Below are positions 58,964 through 64,000 of a stretch of DNA of 64,000 nucleotides, piece after piece (the stretch's first letter is position 1; each line of letters begins with the position of its first letter). Location: positions 124,001-188,000 of the forward strand of contig VENG01000005.1 of the NCBI GenBank assembly GCA_009711705.1, given 5' to 3'. A program made the position numbers and the translations under genes. The notes below the pieces were generated by a model. It was not told the DNA's origin. It did no database searches and was given only the letters and a program-made list of their open reading frames with translations. The stretch comes from Bacillota bacterium. Lineage in GTDB: Bacteria > Bacillota > Desulfotomaculia > Desulfotomaculales > VENG01.

Positions 58964-59024
58964 ATGGCAAGGTATACTTTCCTAAAGTATAAAAAAGCAG
59001 CCGGTGATAAGCCGGGTGCTTTTT
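58964..59024. terminator. Second repeat copy (GGCAAGGTATAC) and terminator hairpin
   Basis: 58964-58990 repeats the element at 51236. Next comes AAAAAGCA-CCGG / CCGG-TGCTTTTT (58992-59024), a terminator usable on both strands, between spoIIR and the convergent DUF438 gene. Confidence 0.7.
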
Positions 59025-59044
59025 GATGATGTGTGTCAGAAGCT

Positions 59045-60271
59045 CTAATGCACTTCCGCCTGCTTATCCTCGTCATATTTCAAAAGCCTTCGTTCCCCCT
59101 GCAAACTCCTGGCCCTTGTTATATCCTGGCTAACCTCCATAGCCCCCTTATAATTACCATCATGGTCCCGCAGGGCAAAGTATTGGATATATATAAAGCG
59201 GCCGTTAAGTTCAAGCCAGAATTCATTATGGTGGTGTTTACCGCTCTTAAAATCATTGACAATCTGTTCTACAACATGAACGCTTTCCGGGGGATGACAG
59301 TTTTGCACTTTACGCCCTATGATAGCTTTTGTTCTGGTAAACACTCTATCCTTTGTGTCTGAAAAATAACAAACCTCATCGTTTTCATCGACAAAGGTTA
59401 TATCCACCGGTAGGTTGGTTAAAATTGTATTTACCTGTTCATGTGTTAATATACCTGTATCAAGTTCAATGTAATCATTACCCCCTGATGCTTCCCATTT
59501 AAGTTTGCCCGGTGTCTTTGGCTGCCAGGTACCCTGCGGCGGTTCGGAGAATACCACCCCGAAGTCCAGCTCCTGCTCTTTTATCTCTGCCCATTCCTCT
59601 TCCGTTACTGCATCTCTAAGCATAGGAGTTAAAATATCTTCTTCCTTAAAAAACATTTCCTCAACTTTTTCCTTTAATTTAACAAAGTTATCCTTAATTT
59701 GGCCGGCGGCATCATTTTCAAATTCTTTTAGCATGTGGCGTATTTCATCGTCCACCGACCACATTACTGATGGCGGCCCTGTAATGTCATGCTTTTCAAG
59801 GTAAGGAAATAGTATATTTTCCTTTTTGCTATAATGCTTGGCCAGATTCTTATGGAAAAACTTAAACTTGTCCTGTAGTGACTTTAAAAGATGTTTTTGT
59901 TCTGCGGCTTGTGCCATTGACAACTGTTCAACCTGCTCCTCTATTTCCTGCAGCAACTTCCTGGCCTCATCATTTTCATGTTTAATTGAATATAGAGGAT
60001 GTCCGGACACTAACTCGGGCGCTTCATTTTTCTCCAGGGCATCTCTAAATACAGCCGCGTGTACGTCACACAGCTTTTTAATTTCCTCGGGCTGCATCCC
60101 TTCATTGATTAGCTGCTGTTCCATACTTGCTATTTCTGTGGCATCTACGTGTTCTAAAAGTTTATTAAACTCGCCCTTAACCTCTTCAAAGTCCCTACCC
60201 CTGTGTAAATCTGTAATTAATCCTTTTAAGATTTGCTGCTTATGTTCCTGGTTTTGAAGATATTCACTCAT
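59045..60271 (-). CDS. DUF438 / hemerythrin HHE / PAS protein
   Basis: A 408-aa protein in three parts. Residues 1-75 are a DUF438 domain ('ILKGLITDLHRGRDFEEVKGEF'). Residues 90-235 are an HHE hemerythrin-like helical domain ('HPLYSIKHENDEARKLL', 'FHKNLAKHYSKKENILFPYL', 'EEDILTPML') with His and Glu iron ligands. Residues 275-395 are a PAS domain ('DITFVDENDEVCYFSDTKDRVF', 'IIGRKVQNCHPPES'). Such proteins bind a di-iron centre and are thought to sense O2 or nitric oxide. ATG at 60271 is behind a weak AGGAAAACG. Confidence 0.92.
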   Translation of the reverse strand: MSEYLQNQEHKQQILKGLITDLHRGRDFEEVKGEFNKLLEHVDATEIASMEQQLINEGMQPEEIKKLCDVHAAVFRDALEKNEAPELVSGHPLYSIKHENDEARKLLQEIEEQVEQLSMAQAAEQKHLLKSLQDKFKFFHKNLAKHYSKKENILFPYLEKHDITGPPSVMWSVDDEIRHMLKEFENDAAGQIKDNFVKLKEKVEEMFFKEEDILTPMLRDAVTEEEWAEIKEQELDFGVVFSEPPQGTWQPKTPGKLKWEASGGNDYIELDTGILTHEQVNTILTNLPVDITFVDENDEVCYFSDTKDRVFTRTKAIIGRKVQNCHPPESVHVVEQIVNDFKSGKHHHNEFWLELNGRFIYIQYFALRDHDGNYKGAMEVSQDITRARSLQGERRLLKYDEDKQAEVH

Positions 60272-60414
60272 CGTTTTCCTCCGTATATGTTTGGGTTCCT
60301 TTTATCATGGCCGATCCTTGGGTGTAAAATGCAAGAATGAATATTAAACTCCGGGGAAAATATAAAGGAGTATTAGATACAGCCAGTTTCGATAGACAAA
60401 GGGGGATCTTACCA

Positions 60415-60873
60415 ATGCGCGACACAGTGCTGGCCGGTACATTTGCCGGTATTGCCGGGGGATTATTCTACCAGGTTTTCGTATGGGTTCTTTTGTTGTC
60501 AGGTATTGCCCAAACAACACCATTCCGGTTGGGGGCTTATGTCCTGGTCAGACCGGGGGTAAATTTAAGTTCTCTACCGGCTCAAGGTCTGGGCGCAGCC
60601 CAGCACTTTGCCCTGGCATCTCTTTTTGGTATTATTATTGTTTACTTATTGCGTTTAGTGGGCACCGATTTCCTGGCTGTTAAAGGCTTGGTGTACGGCG
60701 GCATAATATACTTTTTAATTTACGGTGTGTTAGCTAAAGCAGTAATACCCGTGCATATTCTTCAACCCGACCTGACAACTAGTATTGTCCACCTTTTTGG
60801 CAACCTTTTTTTCGGCCTTACTACAACTTATATAGCCGGGTATTTGGTACGGGCAGCGGGAGCCAGAAACTGA
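60415..60873 (+). CDS. Small polytopic membrane protein, 152 aa
   Basis: A protein with four membrane helices ('GTFAGIAGGLFYQVFVWVLLL' first; 'LFGNLFFGLTTTYIAGYLV' last). ATG at 60415 is chosen for GGGGGAT eight bases upstream; an in-frame start at 60337 lacks a site. It resembles the YqhR/YagU-type small membrane proteins in layout, without a firm match. Divergent from the DUF438 gene. Confidence 0.7.
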   Translation: MRDTVLAGTFAGIAGGLFYQVFVWVLLLSGIAQTTPFRLGAYVLVRPGVNLSSLPAQGLGAAQHFALASLFGIIIVYLLRLVGTDFLAVKGLVYGGIIYFLIYGVLAKAVIPVHILQPDLTTSIVHLFGNLFFGLTTTYIAGYLVRAAGARN

Positions 60874-61021
60874 TAAAAAAAGAACCCCGTATCAGGGGCT
60901 GAAAGGTAATTCACCAAGGTATAGTTATTATATTTTTTTCCACTAATTCTTATGCCACCTAAAGATAAATAATGGTATTTTTAAAATTAGACTTAAAAAT
61001 TATAAAATAAAACAAAAACAC
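60874..61021. other. AT-rich intergenic sequence
   Basis: A weak CCCCGTATCAGGGG hairpin follows the membrane protein gene. Nothing else is recognised before the TRAP promoter. Confidence 0.45.
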
Positions 61022-61051
61022 TTGACGAAGCCATTTGTAATGTAATAAATT
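61022..61051 (+). promoter_or_regulatory. Possible promoter of the TRAP operon
   Basis: TTGACG (61022-61027) and TAAATT (61046-61051) with 18 bases between. The -35 box is good, the -10 box moderate. Confidence 0.45.
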
Positions 61052-61059
61052 AAGAGTGA

Positions 61060-61297
61060 GTACGGTAGCATGGTTTTTTGATGACAACCAGTTTTATTAA
61101 CTGGTATAAAAAGGTAGTACGGTGATACGGTAGGTATAAGAGTACGGTACAAAGAGCGTCCGGTTTTTTTAAAGTTTATCTCCGGGCAGTTCTTTTATTG
61201 CTCGTGGAAACCAAAGGGCAATTAATGAACCGTTATACTTAACACTCCTACAAGGAGTTTTTTTTATTTACATAAGCAGATAAAAGGAGGAAATAAT
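61060..61297 (+). promoter_or_regulatory. Long TRAP-operon leader with TACGGTA repeats and a terminator
   Basis: TACGGTA (or TACGGTG) occurs at 61061, 61118, 61126 and 61143. ACCAGTT/AACTGGT form a hairpin near 61087-61104. A short terminator, ACTCCT/AGGAGT plus eight T (61244-61265), precedes the ribosome site. It may be a cis-regulatory leader; the class is unknown. Confidence 0.5.
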
Positions 61298-62353
61298 GTG
61301 AAGCTAGTTAGTAAGAAAATTGTAATGTTGTTTGTACTGGTGCTTTTGGTTGCTGCTACCGGGTGTTCCTCAAATGATTCAACCGGCCAAAGCGGCGCTG
61401 AAACAATTGAACTGAAATTGGCCCATTTCTTCCCCAGCACCCACCCCGCGGAAACAGAACTGGTTCAACCCTGGGCGCAAGCCATCGAGGAAGCAACTAA
61501 CGGTAAGGTAAAAATTACCAGCTATCCCGGTCAAACACTGCTTAAAGCAGACGCTGTTTATGACGGGGTGATGGACGGTGTGGCGGATATGGGTCTTTCC
61601 TGTTTTGCTTATACCAGGGGACAGTTCCCGGCGCTGGAAGCCTTTGAACTGCCCGGTATCACTTATAAAAATTCCAAGGTAGCCAGTAAAGTTGCCTGGG
61701 AAGGTGTGAAACAGTTAAACCCGGATGAGGTCCAAAATACAAAACTGATGATGATACTTACCACCGGCCCGGGAGACCTGTTCACAAAAGTTCCCGTACG
61801 CAATTTGGAAGATGTACAAGGACTTACTATTAGGGCTACCGGTCTCAGTGCCAACACCCTTGAGCAAATCGGGGCAACTCCAGTGGCGATGCCCCAGTCC
61901 GAAGCATACGAAGCCCTCTCCAAAGGAGTTGTGCAGGGAAATTTAGGCCCGGTGGAAGTTTTGAAGGGTTGGAAAAACGCCGAAGTTACCGATTACGTTA
62001 CCAGGACACCCTTCCTTTATAATACATTGTTTTTTGTCACCATGAACCTTGACCGTTGGAATTCCTTATCTCCGGATATCCAGCAAGCCATTGAAGAAGT
62101 AAACAAAGAGTATTTTGAAAAAGTGGCTATGGGTTTATGGGATAAACAAAACGAAGAAGCATTAAAATACGCAGTTGAAGAAGAAGGCATGGAAGTAATT
62201 ACACTCCCTAAAGAGGAAGCAGAACAATGGATAGAACTTGTAGAGCCCATTCAACAGGACTTCGTAGCCAGGATGAACGAAAAAGGTCTAGAGGGAGAAA
62301 AGATTTTAAGTACAGTTAAACAGCTAGCTGAAAAATACAACCAAGAATATTAA
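61298..62353 (+). CDS. dctP: TRAP transporter substrate-binding lipoprotein
   Basis: A 351-aa lipoprotein. The lipobox 'VLLVAATGCSS' is followed by the DctP fold: 'ELKLAHFFPSTHPAETELVQPW', 'VQGLTIRATGLSANTLEQIGATPVAMPQSEAYEALSKGVVQG' (key blocks 'GLTIRATG', 'PVAMPQSEAYEAL'), with the conserved Arg for carboxylate binding. It delivers an organic acid to the DctQM permease. The GTG start follows GGAGGAAATAAT. First gene of dctPQM. Confidence 0.93.
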   Translation: MKLVSKKIVMLFVLVLLVAATGCSSNDSTGQSGAETIELKLAHFFPSTHPAETELVQPWAQAIEEATNGKVKITSYPGQTLLKADAVYDGVMDGVADMGLSCFAYTRGQFPALEAFELPGITYKNSKVASKVAWEGVKQLNPDEVQNTKLMMILTTGPGDLFTKVPVRNLEDVQGLTIRATGLSANTLEQIGATPVAMPQSEAYEALSKGVVQGNLGPVEVLKGWKNAEVTDYVTRTPFLYNTLFFVTMNLDRWNSLSPDIQQAIEEVNKEYFEKVAMGLWDKQNEEALKYAVEEEGMEVITLPKEEAEQWIELVEPIQQDFVARMNEKGLEGEKILSTVKQLAEKYNQEY

Positions 62354-62380
62354 TTGACTTAATAAGCGGGGGTAAGAGGT

Positions 62381-62929
62381 ATGAAACAAATGGTACAAAA
62401 AGCCGTTTGCAAATTTCCGGCCGGTTTTCAGACCCAGTCCGGCACCAAACAACTTAGCGGTTTTGTTATCACACTGAGCCGGGTGCTTGATATGTTTGCC
62501 GGTCTATGCATGGTAGCCATTATGACACTAGTGGTATCAAACATAATATTACGTGCCGTCTTTAACCAGCCTATATTAGGCACGTACGAGTATGTGGGTT
62601 TTTTGACCGCCCTGGTAATCGGCCTGGCTCTGGCTAATTGTGCTGTTCAAAATGGCCATATAGCAGTTGACTTCGTGGTGGAACGTTTTCCGGCTAAAGC
62701 ACAGGCAATTACTGATATTGTGATTAACAGTGTCTCGCTGGGCTTTTGGTGTCTTGCATCCTGGCAACTCTGGGTCTATGCTGCCAGTACCGTAGATAAA
62801 GGGCTGGTCTCTCAGACTACACAAACACCTCTTTATCCCTTTATATATCTGGTATCCTTGGGTTTTTTTGCACTTTGCTTGGTAATACTGGTTAAATTAT
62901 TTGATTCTATTAAAAGGGCGGTCAGCTAG
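62381..62929 (+). CDS. dctQ: TRAP transporter small permease subunit
   Basis: A 182-aa protein with four membrane helices: 'MFAGLCMVAIMTLVVSNIIL', 'GTYEYVGFLTALVIGLAL', 'VINSVSLGFWCLASWQLWVY', 'PFIYLVSLGFFALCLVILVK'. 'NGHIAVDFV' is the conserved loop. It forms the membrane complex with DctM. It lies 27 bases after dctP and three bases before dctM. Confidence 0.92.
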   Translation: MKQMVQKAVCKFPAGFQTQSGTKQLSGFVITLSRVLDMFAGLCMVAIMTLVVSNIILRAVFNQPILGTYEYVGFLTALVIGLALANCAVQNGHIAVDFVVERFPAKAQAITDIVINSVSLGFWCLASWQLWVYAASTVDKGLVSQTTQTPLYPFIYLVSLGFFALCLVILVKLFDSIKRAVS

Positions 62930-62932
62930 TAA

Positions 62933-64000
62933 ATGAGTGAATTTGCAGTAGGAGTTATTGGCATAATATCTTTTTTTACTCTCCTGGCTTTGCGCATGCC
63001 CATTGCTTTTGCCATGGCGCTGGTGGGTTTTGCCGGGTTCAGCTACCTGGTATCTCCCCCGGCCGCTTTTAGCATGCTCGCTCAGGAAATATATTCAACC
63101 TTTGCCTCACCTTCACTCAGCGTTATAGCCATGTTTGTCTGGATGGGTTTTTTGGCCTTTTACTCGGGCATTGGCACTAAATTATATGTCTTTGCTTACA
63201 AACTTATAGGCCACTACCCCGGGGGACTAGCCATTGCCACCCAGGTAGCATGCGGCATATTTGGAGCCATCTGCGGATCCAATACAGCTACGGCAGCCAC
63301 AATGGGAGCAATTGCCCTGCCGGAAATGCGAAAATACAAATATGATACCTCACTGGCCACAGCGGGTATCGCCGCAGGGGGCGTGCTGGGAGTTTTAATT
63401 CCACCCAGCGTAATCCTCATTGTTTACGGCATGTCCACAGAACAGTCGGTAGGAGAACTTTTTATGGCCGGCATAATACCAGCCATAATCTTGATGCTCT
63501 TCTACATGGCTGCCATATACATTCTGGCATCACGCAACCCTGAAATTGCTCCCGCCGGACCAAAAGCCGGTTGGAAAGAGCGATTCACCGCTTTGCGCGG
63601 CGGATTAGGTGAAGTGCTGATTGTTTTTTCTGTTTCTATAGGAGGTCTTTTTGCAGGCTGGTTTACCCCTACCGAGGCCGGGGCTGTAGGTGCCGGCGGT
63701 GTTTTAGGGGTAGCCCTGTTGGGACGCCGCCTAAGCTGGGAAAACTTTAAAAGCTCGCTTTTAGATGCCACACGTACTTCGGCAATGATCATGCTTATGG
63801 TGGCCGGAGCAATCGTTTTTGGCCGTTTCATGGCCGTGAGTAGATTGCCTTTCGAATTTGCTAACTGGGCGGGTTCTCTGCCGCTGCCACCCTTTGCTGT
63901 AATGGCAATAATTTTATTTATATACCTAATTCTTGGCTGCTTTATCGATGCACTGGCCCTAATTCTTCTAACCATACCCATATTTTACCCTATAGTCGTT
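62933..64000 (+). CDS. dctM: TRAP transporter large permease subunit, cut by the window end
   Basis: At least 356 residues of an expected 425-430. The open frame runs off the window. It starts MSEFAVGVIGIISFFTLLAL and contains the DctM marks 'GGLAIATQVACGIFGAICGSN', 'ATMGAIALPEM' and 'AAGGVLGVLIPPSV', then 'GWFTPTEAGAVGAGG'. About ten helices are visible. ATG at 62933 lies three bases after the dctQ stop. Confidence 0.93.
   Translation, partial: MSEFAVGVIGIISFFTLLALRMPIAFAMALVGFAGFSYLVSPPAAFSMLAQEIYSTFASPSLSVIAMFVWMGFLAFYSGIGTKLYVFAYKLIGHYPGGLAIATQVACGIFGAICGSNTATAATMGAIALPEMRKYKYDTSLATAGIAAGGVLGVLIPPSVILIVYGMSTEQSVGELFMAGIIPAIILMLFYMAAIYILASRNPEIAPAGPKAGWKERFTALRGGLGEVLIVFSVSIGGLFAGWFTPTEAGAVGAGGVLGVALLGRRLSWENFKSSLLDATRTSAMIMLMVAGAIVFGRFMAVSRLPFEFANWAGSLPLPPFAVMAIILFIYLILGCFIDALALILLTIPIFYPIVV

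Overview
The window looks like the chromosome of an anaerobic, spore-forming, low-to-middle GC Firmicute, most likely a Desulfotomaculum-type member of the Peptococcaceae. Supporting signs are spoIIR, a CotF-like coat pair, SLH-domain (S-layer) proteins, a tungsten-type aldehyde:ferredoxin oxidoreductase, many strong GGAGG ribosome sites with TTG/GTG starts, a TRAP transporter and many intergenic palindromic repeats. Genus is an inference; no rRNA or tRNA gene was seen.

Layout. 0-9 kb: a secreted YcdB/SLH protein, two small coat proteins, a lytic-transglycosylase remnant, a CorC/HlyC membrane protein and a Ca2+-type P-ATPase. 9-22.7 kb: an ABC-F ATPase, a gamma-glutamylcyclotransferase-like protein, several very small genes (zinc ribbons of 43, 66 and 52 aa, a 54-aa membrane protein, a 26-aa hydrophobic peptide), cinA, three FAD flavoproteins (two of them HI0933/BaiN paralogues), an ankyrin protein, a divergent pair made of an Fe-S protein and a MetH-activation-like protein, and a GH18 spore-cortex/peptidoglycan hydrolase. 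22.8-26.7 kb: a degraded accessory patch with a pRiA4b ORF-3-like protein, an orphan ParE-like toxin, a frameshifted ECF sigma/anti-sigma fusion, a small membrane protein and a strongly structured non-coding segment.

26.7-34.2 kb is the most interesting part. Two tandem minus-strand operons each have a good sigma-A promoter and an intrinsic terminator placed between promoter and first gene. The upstream operon encodes a GHMP-family protein like beta-RFAP synthase, a TrpF-like isomerase, a zinc alcohol dehydrogenase and a DhnA-type class I aldolase. The downstream operon encodes a polyferredoxin, aldehyde:ferredoxin oxidoreductase, a MoaD/ThiS-like carrier ending in GGAA and a ThiF/MoeB-like E1 enzyme. 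The second is readable as a tungsten AOR with dedicated cofactor or sulfur-transfer proteins; the first does not match a pathway I can name.

34.4-51.5 kb: an L,D-transpeptidase, an iron-sulfur flavoprotein and a crotonase gene that share a nearly identical 45-bp promoter module, YdbS/YdbT-like PH-domain proteins, a transglutaminase-like protein, an ArsB/NhaD permease, an FkbM methyltransferase, a large acidic SLH protein, a DMT exporter, a nitroreductase and an FAH-family protein. 51.5-64 kb: a dead GH13 (trehalohydrolase-like) gene, two tandem chemoreceptors, a homocysteine S-methyltransferase-like protein, glnS, spoIIR, a DUF438/hemerythrin/PAS protein and the start of a TRAP operon (dctP, dctQ, partial dctM) with a long leader. 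Intergenic DNA carries at least six short repeat families, several built around terminator-like hairpins.
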